Source: Bradyrhizobium retamae (lineage in GTDB: Bacteria; Pseudomonadota; Alphaproteobacteria; Rhizobiales; Xanthobacteraceae). Taken from it: a DNA stretch of 64,000 nt. The notes beneath the pieces were generated by a model. The model had not been told where the DNA came from. It ran no database searches and saw only the letters and a program-made list of their open reading frames with translations. Positions 54,026 to 61,937 of this stretch are shown piece by piece (positions within the stretch are counted from its first letter, which is position 1; every line of letters starts with the position of its first letter). Position numbers and translations under genes: made by a program. The stretch is from assembly GCF_001440415.1 (NCBI RefSeq), contig NZ_LLYA01000159.1, positions 186,001 to 250,000 on the forward strand. Direction: 5' to 3'.

Positions 54026-54331
54026 TTACGCGCCGGCCTCGGGCGAGCCGTTGTCGCGGTTCAGTCGCTCGCGCATTTCCTTGCCCGTCTTGAAGAACGG
54101 GACGCTCTTCTGGTCGACCGGCACATGGGCGCCGGTGCGCGGATTGCGCCCCGCTCGCGCCGGGCGATGCTTGACCGAAAAAGCGCCGAAGCCGCGCAAC
54201 TCGACACGGTCGCCGCGCGCCAAGGCAGCGACGATCTCATCGAGGATCGCGTTCACAATGTTCTCCACATCCCGCTGATAGAGGTGCGGGTTGTGCTCGG
54301 CGATGCGCTGAACAAGTTCGGATTTGATCAT
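54026..54331 (-). CDS. ihfB: Integration host factor beta subunit
   Basis: DNA-bending nucleoid protein acting as a heterodimer with IhfA. The 101-residue product has the HU/IHF fold with 'MIKSELVQRIAEHNPHLYQ', the core 'RGDRVELRGFGAFSVKHRPAR', the tip of the DNA-binding arm 'AGRNPRTGAHVPV', where the intercalating Pro lies, and a short C-terminal tail. Distinction from HU rests on 'HLYQRDVENIVNAIL', which is IhfB-like, and on the neighbours sppA and rpsA. Confidence 0.95.
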   Translation of the reverse strand: MIKSELVQRIAEHNPHLYQRDVENIVNAILDEIVAALARGDRVELRGFGAFSVKHRPARAGRNPRTGAHVPVDQKSVPFFKTGKEMRERLNRDNGSPEAGA

Positions 54332-54502
54332 CGAAGTTGGGGTCCGGGATCGTGCGGACTTCCATTTCCGTGAAAATGCCTTGCACTGTCAAGACGCTAA
54401 TTCACTTTTGGGCATCGCGAAATGGCGTGACAAACCGCCCGGAAGGGAGTTGTGACAACACCCGCAATGCGGGAGAACATCACAAAGGGCAGCCGCCGCG
54501 GC

Positions 54503-55483
54503 TCAATTGGAGGCTGCGGGGCGCCACAAGGCCAGCATACCGTCGAGCGCGAGCTGATCGACCGCCTGGGCGACGCCGGCCTGTTCAATCTGGCGTGCGA
54601 TGGAACTCAACCCGAGCGCATCGAACGCGAGGGAAGCCGCCGTTCGCAGAAACGTCAGGTCGCCAAGCTGCGGATTCAGCTTGTAATCGCGTACCGGCAG
54701 ATCTTTCTTGATCTTCTTCTCGGCGACCAGCCATGCAACGGCTGCTTTTTCATCGCCGAGCTGATCGACCAGTTTCAGTTCGACCGCCTGGCGGCCGGTG
54801 AAAACCCGTCCGTCCGCGACTTTTTCCAGTAGCGCCTCATCCATGCCGCGCCGCTCCTTCACCAGGCCGCGGAACCAGGCATAAGAATCCTTCACCAGCG
54901 AATCGAGCGCAGCGCGCGCTTCAGGACTGGTCGGCTCGAAACCATTGGGCGCGGCCTTTAACGGCGAGGACTTCACCTCCTCGACCTTGACGCCCACGGT
55001 CTTCATCAGCTCGGTGAAATTCGGAAATTGAAACAGCACGCCGATCGAACCGACCAGAGAGCTCTGCCGGGCAACGATATGATCGGCGGCCATCGCCGTG
55101 ATGTAACCACCCGACGCGGCCAGCCCCTCCACCACTACAACCAGCGGCTTCTTGGCCTTCAGGCGCACTAGCGAGTCGTAGAGCTGCTCGGAGCCGGCCG
55201 TGGTGCCACCCGGCGAGTTGATGTGCACGACAACAGCGGCATGGCTCGATTTCTCCAGCCGCTCCAGCGCCTCGACGCGCTGCTGGTCGCTGCGGATCAG
55301 CCCTTCGATATTGACGCGCGCGATCGACCCCGATGGGGTCAGGGCAGCCGGCCCGCTCGTTGTCGCGATTGCGCCGGCGGTGACGATCGCCGCGATCGTC
55401 ACCAGGCCAGCCATGATACGCCAGAACGTCAGCTTCCGTCGGATCCTGCGGCGGTCGACGATCACGTCCGAATCGAACGACAT
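54503..55483 (-). CDS. sppA: Signal peptide peptidase SppA, 36K type
   Basis: A membrane-anchored serine protease that degrades cleaved signal peptides. The 326-residue product has one N-terminal membrane helix (about 20-45) and the short-form SppA catalytic domain: 'VVVHINSPGGTTAGSEQLYD', the catalytic Ser in 'EGLAASGGYITAMAAD', 'SLVGSIGVLFQ', and a candidate catalytic Lys in 'KSSPLKAAPNGFEP'. It sits between rpsA and ihfB, a common alphaproteobacterial order. A weak CCCGC-AAT-GCGGG hairpin (54461-54473) lies past the stop. Confidence 0.95.
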   Translation of the reverse strand: MSFDSDVIVDRRRIRRKLTFWRIMAGLVTIAAIVTAGAIATTSGPAALTPSGSIARVNIEGLIRSDQQRVEALERLEKSSHAAVVVHINSPGGTTAGSEQLYDSLVRLKAKKPLVVVVEGLAASGGYITAMAADHIVARQSSLVGSIGVLFQFPNFTELMKTVGVKVEEVKSSPLKAAPNGFEPTSPEARAALDSLVKDSYAWFRGLVKERRGMDEALLEKVADGRVFTGRQAVELKLVDQLGDEKAAVAWLVAEKKIKKDLPVRDYKLNPQLGDLTFLRTAASLAFDALGLSSIARQIEQAGVAQAVDQLALDGMLALWRPAASN

Positions 55484-55589
55484 CGAAATTCTCCTGAAAA
55501 CATCAGCCCGTTTTGCAGTCGCAGCGTGAGCGAAGCGTTACCTGATTACATCAATTGCGATGCAATATGAAAAAAGCAAGGCCCGGCTT

Positions 55590-55711
55590 CTTCCCTTCTC
55601 CCGTTGTGGGGGAAGGTGTCGCGAAGCGCCGGAAGGGTCTGTCTCGGCGGATAGAACCCCTCATCCGCCTTCGCTGCGCGAAGGCACCTTCTCACACAAT
55701 GGGAGAAGGAA
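55590..55711. repeat. Interspersed palindromic repeat (CCTTCTCCC family)
   Basis: Arms CCTTCTCCCGTTGTG (55595-55609) and CACAATGGGAGAAGG (55695-55709) pair at 14 of 15 positions. Between them are CGAAGCGCC and TTCGCTGCGCGAAGG segments. It lies between the sppA start and the rpsA terminator. Confidence 0.75.
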
Positions 55712-55742
55712 AAGCAAAAGGCCCCGGTCGAAACCGGGGCCT
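55712..55742 (-). terminator. Rho-independent terminator of rpsA
   Basis: Read on the minus strand: AGGCCCCGGT-TTCG-ACCGGGGCCT, a perfect 10-bp stem with a stable TTCG loop, followed by TTTGCTTTT. It lies 25 bases after the rpsA stop codon. Confidence 0.92.
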
Positions 55743-55767
55743 GATGTCGCAGGCAATAAGCGAACGC

Positions 55768-57471
55768 TTACTTCTCGCGGTTCTTGAGCGCGGTGCCGAG
55801 AATATCGCCGAGCGTCGCGCCCGAATCGGAGGAGCCGTATTGCGCGATGGCTTCCTTTTCTTCGGCAACTTCCAGCGCCTTGATCGAGACCTGCACCTTG
55901 CGGGCCTTCTTGTCGAACTGGATCACGCGGGCATCGACCTTCTCGCCGACGGCGAAGCGTTCGGCGCGCTGATCGTTACGGTCACGGGCCAGTTCGGAGC
56001 GCTTGATGAAGGTGGTGAAGTCGGTGCCCGAGATCTTCACCTCGATGCCGGCTTCCTTCACTTCGAGCACTTCGCAGGTCACGACCGCGCCCTTCTTGAC
56101 GTCGCCGGGTTCTGCGAAGGGGTCGCCTTCGAGCTGCTTGACGCCAAGCGAGATGCGTTCCTTCTCGACATCGACATCGAGCACCACGGCCTTGACCATG
56201 TCGCCCTTCTTGAAGTTGTCGATGACCTGCTCGCCCGGCAGCTTCCAGTCGAGGTCGGACAGATGGACCATGCCGTCGACGTCACCATCGAGACCGAGGA
56301 ACAAGCCGAACTCGGTCTTGTTCTTGACCTCGCCCTCGACCACCGAACCGACCGGGAACTTCTCGACGAAGACTTCCCAGGGGTTGCGCATGGTCTGCTT
56401 GAGGCCGAGCGAGATGCGGCGCTTGACCGAATCGACTTCGAGCACCTGCACTTCGACTTCCTGCGAGGTCGAAACGATCTTGCCGGGGTGCATGTTCTTT
56501 TTGGTCCACGACATTTCCGAGACGTGGATCAGGCCTTCGATGCCCGGCTCCAGTTCGACGAAAGCGCCGTAGTCGGTGATGTTGGTGACGCGGCCGGTGA
56601 AGCGCGCGTTCAGTGGGTACTTCGCCTCGATGCCCTGCCACGGATCGTCCAGCAACTGCTTCATGCCGAGCGAAATGCGGTGGGTCTCGTGGTTGATCTT
56701 GATGATCTTGACCTTCACGGTCTGGCCGATGGTCAGCACTTCCGTCGGGTGATTGACCCGGCGCCAGGCGATATCGGTGACGTGGAGCAGGCCGTCGATG
56801 CCGCCGAGATCAACGAACGCACCGTAATCGGTGATGTTCTTGACCACGCCGTCGATCACCTGACCTTCTTCGAGGTTCTGCACCAACTCCTGGCGCTGCT
56901 CGGCGCGGGTCTCTTCCAGAACCGTGCGGCGCGACACCACGATGTTGCCGCGGCGACGATCCATCTTGAGGATCTGGAACGGCTGCGAGTTGTTCATCAA
57001 GGGAGCGACGTCGCGGATCGGGCGGATATCGACCTGCGAGCGCGGCAGGAAGGCGACAGCGCCGTCGAGGTCGACGGTGAAGCCGCCCTTGACCTGGTTG
57101 AAGATGACGCCGTGAACCTTCTCGTTGTTGTTGAAGGCCTTCTCGAGCTTGCCCCAGCTTTCCTCGCGGCGCGCCTTGTCGCGCGACAGCACGGCTTCGC
57201 CGAGCGCGTTCTCGATGCGGTCGAGGAACACCTCGACCTCGTCGCCGACCTTGAGATCGCTTTCGCGGCCGGGGCCGGCGAATTCGCGCAACGCAACGCG
57301 GCCCTCGGTCTTCAGGCCGACGTCGATGACGGCCATGTCCTTTTCAATTGCAACCACCTTGCCCTTGATGACGGAGCTTTCCTGCAGATTGCCGCCGGCA
57401 AAGGACTCGTCCAGCATCGCAGCGAAATCGTCGCGGGTCGGATTATAAGAAGCAGCAGTAGTCGAAGCCAT
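55768..57471 (-). CDS. rpsA: 30S ribosomal protein S1
   Basis: S1 binds mRNA leaders and helps load them on the 30S subunit. The 567-residue product (E. coli 557) carries six S1 repeats. The first two are divergent ribosome-docking repeats. The last four hold typical 'GAFVDLGGIDGLLHVTDIAW' and 'FGLFLGLDGDVDGMVHLSDL' signatures. The start MASTTAASYNPTRDDF is normal for Rhizobiales. The upstream gene is cmk, then aroA, the conserved aroA-cmk-rpsA order; a 429-base gap separates it from cmk, so it probably has its own promoter. Confidence 0.98.
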   Translation of the reverse strand: MASTTAASYNPTRDDFAAMLDESFAGGNLQESSVIKGKVVAIEKDMAVIDVGLKTEGRVALREFAGPGRESDLKVGDEVEVFLDRIENALGEAVLSRDKARREESWGKLEKAFNNNEKVHGVIFNQVKGGFTVDLDGAVAFLPRSQVDIRPIRDVAPLMNNSQPFQILKMDRRRGNIVVSRRTVLEETRAEQRQELVQNLEEGQVIDGVVKNITDYGAFVDLGGIDGLLHVTDIAWRRVNHPTEVLTIGQTVKVKIIKINHETHRISLGMKQLLDDPWQGIEAKYPLNARFTGRVTNITDYGAFVELEPGIEGLIHVSEMSWTKKNMHPGKIVSTSQEVEVQVLEVDSVKRRISLGLKQTMRNPWEVFVEKFPVGSVVEGEVKNKTEFGLFLGLDGDVDGMVHLSDLDWKLPGEQVIDNFKKGDMVKAVVLDVDVEKERISLGVKQLEGDPFAEPGDVKKGAVVTCEVLEVKEAGIEVKISGTDFTTFIKRSELARDRNDQRAERFAVGEKVDARVIQFDKKARKVQVSIKALEVAEEKEAIAQYGSSDSGATLGDILGTALKNREK

Positions 57472-57900
57472 TTGTTCTCCAATGCGGGATATTGCCGGCC
57501 GTTCGGGTTAAAGGGCGCATCGCGCGTGAAGTGTCAGGGGACCGCAAAACCCTGACGACCACATTTGCGGAGGGCGCAAAAGCGGGCCGGCAGCATGCCT
57601 GCACGTTCGATACGTTTGATGTCGCGCATTCCGCAAAAGCGGGTACCGGTTCAGCGGAAGAGTGCGCGTAGCGTCAGAAATCCGGAGCCTGAAACGAGCA
57701 TATCGACTTCAAGAACCTGGAGCGGGCTTTCCTCCAATGACGGCGGGAGGTTCAAACCTCCGGCCGGCCCGCTCGGACAGCCCTGATCTCATCGATGGCG
57801 GCCCGGATGGGCGTGGATATAGCCCCACGAGCCATTTTCGGCAAGCCGGAAATGCCCGATTTACAGGCGGTTCGGGTCGCCGCGGCGGGTCAAATCCTGG
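57472..57900. other. cmk-rpsA intergenic region
   Basis: A 429-base gap with no gene I can support. It holds the likely rpsA promoter and leader, and the palindromic element at 57624-57667. Open frames here are short and lack family features. Confidence 0.55.
57624..57667. repeat. Palindromic repeat (GCAAAAGCGGGTACCGGTT family)
   Basis: GCGCATTCCGC and GCGGAAGAGTGCGC form imperfect arms around AAAAGCGGGTACCGGTTCA. The core matches the element before divL (32131-32178). I recall similar 'CGCAAAAGTGGGTACCGGTTTTGCG' repeats in Bradyrhizobium. Confidence 0.6.
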
Positions 57901-58533
57901 CTATTTCCGCTGGGCGCGGACGGCCTCGACGATGGCAATTGCGGCGCGAACGCCGGCCTCGATGTCGAGATTGGAATTATCCAGGACGTGGGCGTCGTCG
58001 GCCGCTTTGAGCGGGGCGGCAGCGCGATTGCGGTCCCGCTCGTCGCGCTTGAGGATATCCGCCAGCACCAGCGCCTCATCGGCCTCCTCGCCCCGCGCGC
58101 GGGCTTCGAGCGTCCGGCGGCGAGCCCGCACCTGCGGATCGGCGACCACGAAGATCTTCACATCGGCGTTTGGGCAGATCACGGTTCCGATGTCGCGCCC
58201 GTCAAGCACGGCGCCCGGCGGACCGGCCGCGAACTGGCGCTGAAAATTGACCAGCGCTTCGCGCACGCTGGGGATCGCCGAGACCACCGAGGCGGCGTCC
58301 CCAATCCGTTGCGTCTTCAGCTCGGGATGTCCGAACTTCTCGGGATCAAGCTCCATCGCGACGGCGACGGCCCGCGCCTCGTCCGTCAGATCGAAACCCT
58401 CGTCCAGCAACGCCTTCGCCACCGCGCGATAGATCACGCCGGTATCGAGGTGGCGATAGCCGTAATGATGCGCGAGGCGTTTGCCGAGCGTACCCTTGCC
58501 GGATGCCGCCGGTCCGTCGATGGCGATAATCAT
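57901..58533 (-). CDS. cmk: Cytidylate kinase
   Basis: Phosphorylates CMP and dCMP. The 210-residue product has the P-loop 'IAIDGPAASGKGTLGKRLA', the CMP-binding 'HLDTGVIYRAVA', 'VLDGRDIGTVICPNADVK' and the LID region 'RRRTLEARARGEEAD', followed by 'KRDERDRNRAAAPLKAADDA'. Its ATG overlaps the aroA stop by four bases. Length and motifs are standard. Confidence 0.97.
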   Translation of the reverse strand: MIIAIDGPAASGKGTLGKRLAHHYGYRHLDTGVIYRAVAKALLDEGFDLTDEARAVAVAMELDPEKFGHPELKTQRIGDAASVVSAIPSVREALVNFQRQFAAGPPGAVLDGRDIGTVICPNADVKIFVVADPQVRARRRTLEARARGEEADEALVLADILKRDERDRNRAAAPLKAADDAHVLDNSNLDIEAGVRAAIAIVEAVRAQRK

Positions 58534-59867
58534 GAAAACTCAGCTCCCAGCGATCGCATCATCGGAATGAAATCAGGAAAGCTGGTGGCGATGAAGGCGG
58601 TGTCGTCGACCTTGACCGGCTTGTCGGCCGCAAGCCCCATCACCAGTGCCGACATGGCGATCCGATGGTCCATGTGGGTGGCGACGAGACCGCCGCCGGG
58701 CACGTGGCCGCGGCCCTCGACGATCAAATCATCGCCCGCGATCTCGACCCTCACGCCGTTGACGCGCAGCATGTCGGCGGTCGCCTCCAGCCGGTCGGAC
58801 TCCTTGACGCGCAGTTCCTGCAGGCCGCGCATGATGGTGGTACCTTCGGCAAAGGAGGCTGCGACCGCGAGCACCAGATATTCGTCGATCATCGAGGGCG
58901 CGCGCTCCGGCGGCACCTCGACGCCGCGCAGTTTTGATGCGCGCACGCGCAACCGGGCCATCGGCTCGCCGGCGTCGCCGCGAACCTCGCTTTCCTCGAT
59001 GGCGGCGCCCATCTCGCGCAGCGTCGTGAGCAGGCCGGTGCGCAACGGGTTAGTCATGACGTCGGAGAAAGTTACGTCGGAGCCCTCGACGATCAGCGCC
59101 GCCACGATCGGAAATGCTGCCGAAGACGGATCGGCAGGCACCACGACCTCGGCGCCATGCAGTTCGGGCTGGCCGGTGAGCGCGATCTTGCGGCCGTGGC
59201 TGCCTTCCCTGACTGAGACGATATCGGCGCCGAAATGTTTCAGCATCAGTTCGGTATGGTCTCGGCTGGCTTCCTGTTCGATGACGGTCGTGACGCCAGG
59301 CGCGGCAAGTCCCGCCAGCAGCACCGCCGATTTGATCTGAGCCGAGGCTACCGGCGTGCGATACAGGATCGGCACGGGATCGCGGGCGCCATGCAGCGTC
59401 AGCGGCAGGCGGCCGCCTTCCTTGGTCTCCCCGGCTTTGGCCCCCATCAGCTCCAGGGGATCGAGGATCCGGCGCATCGGACGGGAGCGCAGCGAGGCGT
59501 CGCCGTCGAACACGGCCGTGATCGGACAGCCGGCCACAGCCCCCATCACCAGCCGGCACCCGGTACCGGAATTGCCGAAATCGAGCGGGGAGGCCGGCTG
59601 GGCGAAGCCTGCCACGCCCACGCCCCTTACCTGCCAGGCAAACGGCCCGGTTCGCTCGACCTGGGCGCCCAGCGCCTGCATCGATTTGGCGGTGTTGAGG
59701 ACGTCCTCGCCCTCGAGCAGGCCGGAGATCCTGGTTTCGCCGACCGAAAGTGCCCCCAGAATGAGTGCGCGGTGCGAAATCGACTTGTCGCCGGGAACGC
59801 GGACTTTCCCGGCCAAGGGACCGCTGGCGCGGGATTCCAGCGGGGTCTGGGTGGTTGAATGGGTCAA
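58530..59867 (-). CDS. aroA: EPSP synthase (class II type)
   Basis: Joins shikimate-3-phosphate and PEP in the sixth step of the shikimate pathway. The 445-residue product has 'VPGDKSISHRALILGAL', 'SPLDFGNSGTGCRLVMG', 'TVIEQEASRDHTELML', 'PSMIDEYLVLAVAASFAEG' and 'LRVKESDRLEATADML'. The overall sequence is close to the Agrobacterium class II enzymes. At the position where the glyphosate-insensitive CP4 enzyme has Ala (GNAATG), this protein has Gly (GNSGTG). I place the start at TTG 59867, 8 bases after GAGGA and at the family's usual start; a GTG at 59909 is possible. Confidence 0.94.
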   Translation of the reverse strand: MTHSTTQTPLESRASGPLAGKVRVPGDKSISHRALILGALSVGETRISGLLEGEDVLNTAKSMQALGAQVERTGPFAWQVRGVGVAGFAQPASPLDFGNSGTGCRLVMGAVAGCPITAVFDGDASLRSRPMRRILDPLELMGAKAGETKEGGRLPLTLHGARDPVPILYRTPVASAQIKSAVLLAGLAAPGVTTVIEQEASRDHTELMLKHFGADIVSVREGSHGRKIALTGQPELHGAEVVVPADPSSAAFPIVAALIVEGSDVTFSDVMTNPLRTGLLTTLREMGAAIEESEVRGDAGEPMARLRVRASKLRGVEVPPERAPSMIDEYLVLAVAASFAEGTTIMRGLQELRVKESDRLEATADMLRVNGVRVEIAGDDLIVEGRGHVPGGGLVATHMDHRIAMSALVMGLAADKPVKVDDTAFIATSFPDFIPMMRSLGAEFS

Positions 59868-60010
59868 GATGGCGGTCCTCTGCGGGGGCGGCAGTATCAC
59901 ATGGACCACACGGCGTCACGCGGCCCTCAAAAGCTTCAAAGCGCTATTGACACCGGCCCCTCAACTAGCCAAGTGAAGCACCGTTTTTCAGAATTTCCCA
60001 GGATCTACAC

Positions 60011-60436
60011 GTGGCCAAATCCGATCTCGGAACCAAGCGTATTTGCCCGACGACGGGTAAAAAGTTCTATGACCTGAACAAGAGCCCGGTGATTTCGCCC
60101 TACACCGGCGAGGTCGTTCCGATTGCTCCGGTCGCGCCGCCGCGAGCGGCCCGTGGCGATGCCGCGCGCGCTGCAGCCGCCGCATCGGCTACCGCTGCTG
60201 CCGATATGCCGGAGGCCGCCGAGGCAGAAGAATTGGTCTCGCTCGAGGAGGCCGATGCCGAGGAGAACACCGGCAAGGTCAAGGCCGTGGTTCCCGAATC
60301 GGAAGACGATATCGAGATCGACGAGACCATCGAGGACGATGACGACGACGATTCTACCTTCATTCCCGACGAGGAAGAGGGCGATGAGGACGTTACCGAC
60401 ATCATCGGCGACGTCGGAGGTGACGAAGAGACTTGA
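60011..60436 (+). CDS. FYDLN acid domain protein (TIGR02300 type)
   Basis: An alphaproteobacterial protein of unknown function, 141 residues. The N-terminal 35 residues are highly ordered ('KRICPTTGKKFYDLNKSPVISPYTGE') and give the family its name; they look like a reduced zinc ribbon with one Cys. Then comes an Ala/Pro-rich stretch and a very acidic C-terminal half with a run of Asp ('EDDDDDDS'). The GTG at 60011 is preceded by AGGA. It is upstream of tRNA-Ala and divergent from aroA. The acidic tail suggests a partner with a basic surface; that is inference. Confidence 0.88.
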   Translation: MAKSDLGTKRICPTTGKKFYDLNKSPVISPYTGEVVPIAPVAPPRAARGDAARAAAAASATAAADMPEAAEAEELVSLEEADAEENTGKVKAVVPESEDDIEIDETIEDDDDDDSTFIPDEEEGDEDVTDIIGDVGGDEET

Positions 60437-60501
60437 GATCGGCCCTAAACTGTGGTTCAGGGTCGTTGCCCGCACGCCGAATTAAGGCGCGCGATTCTTA
60501 A

Positions 60502-60575
<74 letters not shown>

Positions 60576-60577
<2 letters not shown>

Positions 60578-60598
60578 GCCTTCGCGTAGCGAAGGCTG
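60576..60598 (+). terminator. Hairpin directly after tRNA-Ala
   Basis: CAGCCTTCGC-GTA-GCGAAGGCTG, a perfect 10-bp stem beginning within the tRNA CCA end. There is no T-run. It may help define the tRNA 3' end or terminate the transcript. Confidence 0.45.
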
Positions 60599-60715
60599 CC
60601 CTGCCATAGCCCGAAGGGCGACGGCGGGCCTCGGCAAGCCCTGGTGCCCTTGCCTCCGAAAAGTATCTGACGTTGGCCTCCGGCCGCGCCTTCGCCAAAA
60701 AACGCCTCTGACTCC

Positions 60716-61174
60716 CTACTCTCCCAACACCGCATTCAACCGATCGCGAAGCGCGACGATCTCGTTCTTCATCGCCACCAGTTCGCCGACCGAGCAGGCT
60801 GACGCGGCGAGAATCGATTGCGGCACTGTCCGTGCTTTCTCCCGCAGCGCCTCGCCCTTGGGCGACAGCGCGATCAGCACCTGCCGCTCGTCCTCGGTGC
60901 TGCGTGTCCGCTTGATCAGTTCGGCGGCCTCCAGCCGCTTGAGCAGCGGCGTGAGCGTGCCGGAATCCAGGAATAGCCGCTCGCCGATGTCTTTCACCGG
61001 CACGCCGTCGCGCTCCCACAGTACCAACATGACCAGATATTGCGGATATGTCAGGCTGAGCCGGTCGAGCAGCGGCTTGTAGACGCGGTTGAAGGCGTGC
61101 GCGGTGGAATACACCGCAAAGCAGAGCTGATTATCGAGCTTCAGCGGCAGGTCGGCCGCGTGTTTTCTGGCCAT
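60716..61174 (-). CDS. ohrR: Organic hydroperoxide-sensing MarR regulator OhrR
   Basis: A repressor that releases DNA when its N-terminal Cys is oxidised by organic hydroperoxides. The 152-residue product has the sensing Cys at residue 18 ('LKLDNQLCFAVYSTAHAFNR') and the two Tyr positions that usually surround it ('AVYS', 'NRVYKPLLDRLSLTYPQYLV'). The winged helix is 'LDSGTLTPLLKRLEAAELIKRTRSTEDERQV'-like over about residues 68-100. A second Cys occurs near the C-terminus ('SACSVGEL'), which would allow the two-Cys mechanism. The start is ATG 61174. It is divergent from its target ohr. Confidence 0.95.
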   Translation of the reverse strand: MARKHAADLPLKLDNQLCFAVYSTAHAFNRVYKPLLDRLSLTYPQYLVMLVLWERDGVPVKDIGERLFLDSGTLTPLLKRLEAAELIKRTRSTEDERQVLIALSPKGEALREKARTVPQSILAASACSVGELVAMKNEIVALRDRLNAVLGE

Positions 61175-61238
61175 CACAACCTCGTCAACGAGCGGCCCTG
61201 CCCCGATTCGGAGCCGTAAGCGCTTGATTTCAATTGCA

Positions 61239-61253
61239 TACAATTAAATTGCA
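61239..61253. promoter_or_regulatory. OhrR operator in the ohrR-ohr gap
   Basis: TACAATT-A-AATTGCA matches the known OhrR consensus TACAATTNAATTGTA at all but one position of the dyad. It lies 65 bases before ohrR and 86 before ohr, positioned to repress both. A looser GCGCAAT..ATTGTGCG pairing follows at 61258-61279. Confidence 0.85.
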
Positions 61254-61338
61254 GCCTGCGCAATAATTTAGATTGTGCGAAATCTAATCGTGTGCAATAC
61301 ATATTCCATCAAAACGGCAAACCCAGAGGAGACCGACC

Positions 61339-61764
61339 ATGTCCGTGAACGTGCTCTACAAGACCAGCGCCAAGGCAACCGGGGGCCGCGATGGCCACGC
61401 CGCCACCCTCGACGGCGCACTCGACGTCAAGCTCGCCACGCCGAAAGAACTCGGCGGCGGCGGTGGTGCCGGCAACAATCCCGAGCAACTGTTCGCGGCC
61501 GGCTATGCCGCCTGCTTCATCGGCGCGATGAAATTCGTGGCTTCGCAAGGCGGCCCGAAGGTGCCGGCGGACGCCTCGGTGACCTCGACCGTCGGCATCG
61601 GCCCGCGCTCGGCCGGCGGCTTCGGCCTCGATATCGAACTCGCCGTCTCACTGCCCGGCGTTCCCAAGGCGGATGCGGAAGCGCTGGTCGCGAAGGCCCA
61701 CCAGGTGTGCCCCTATTCCAACGCCACGCGCGGCAATGTCGACGTGCGCCTGACCGTCATCTGA
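61339..61764 (+). CDS. ohr: Organic hydroperoxide reductase Ohr
   Basis: A thiol peroxidase that reduces organic and fatty-acid hydroperoxides using lipoylated proteins. The 141-residue product has both catalytic Cys (Cys59 in 'GYAACFIGAM' and Cys124 in 'AHQVCPYSNATRGN') and the N-terminal 'VLYKTSAKATGGRDGH'. The ATG follows GAGGAG by several bases. It complements KatG, which handles hydrogen peroxide. Confidence 0.97.
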   Translation: MSVNVLYKTSAKATGGRDGHAATLDGALDVKLATPKELGGGGGAGNNPEQLFAAGYAACFIGAMKFVASQGGPKVPADASVTSTVGIGPRSAGGFGLDIELAVSLPGVPKADAEALVAKAHQVCPYSNATRGNVDVRLTVI

Positions 61765-61775
61765 CGACGGCCAGG

Positions 61776-61804
61776 ATGGCCCGCCGCTGATATCGGCGGG
61801 CCAT
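61776..61804 (+). terminator. Stem-loop after ohr
   Basis: ATGGCCCGCCG-CTGATAT-CGGCGGGCCAT, an 11-bp perfect stem 11 bases after the ohr stop. The following bases are TCGCCCCC, so there is no T-run; termination is likely but not typical. Confidence 0.6.
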
Positions 61805-61937
61805 TCGCCCCCGCGGAATTCTCACCTCTTGCTACGGCGGCAGCGTCATGCGCCTGTGCGCGGGACGCCATTGCCGCCGCGCCTGAAGACCGCTAGCTCA
61901 AAGCCTCCATTTCTCATCCTGAGCGAAGGTCTTCTCC

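Noticed and set aside
55555..57555. 666-residue open frame on the plus strand
   Set aside because: Shadow of rpsA with a repetitive Asp/His/Leu pattern that mirrors the S1 repeats.
57988..59340. 450-residue plus-strand frame across cmk and aroA
   Set aside because: Shadow of two clear minus-strand genes; no recognisable domain.
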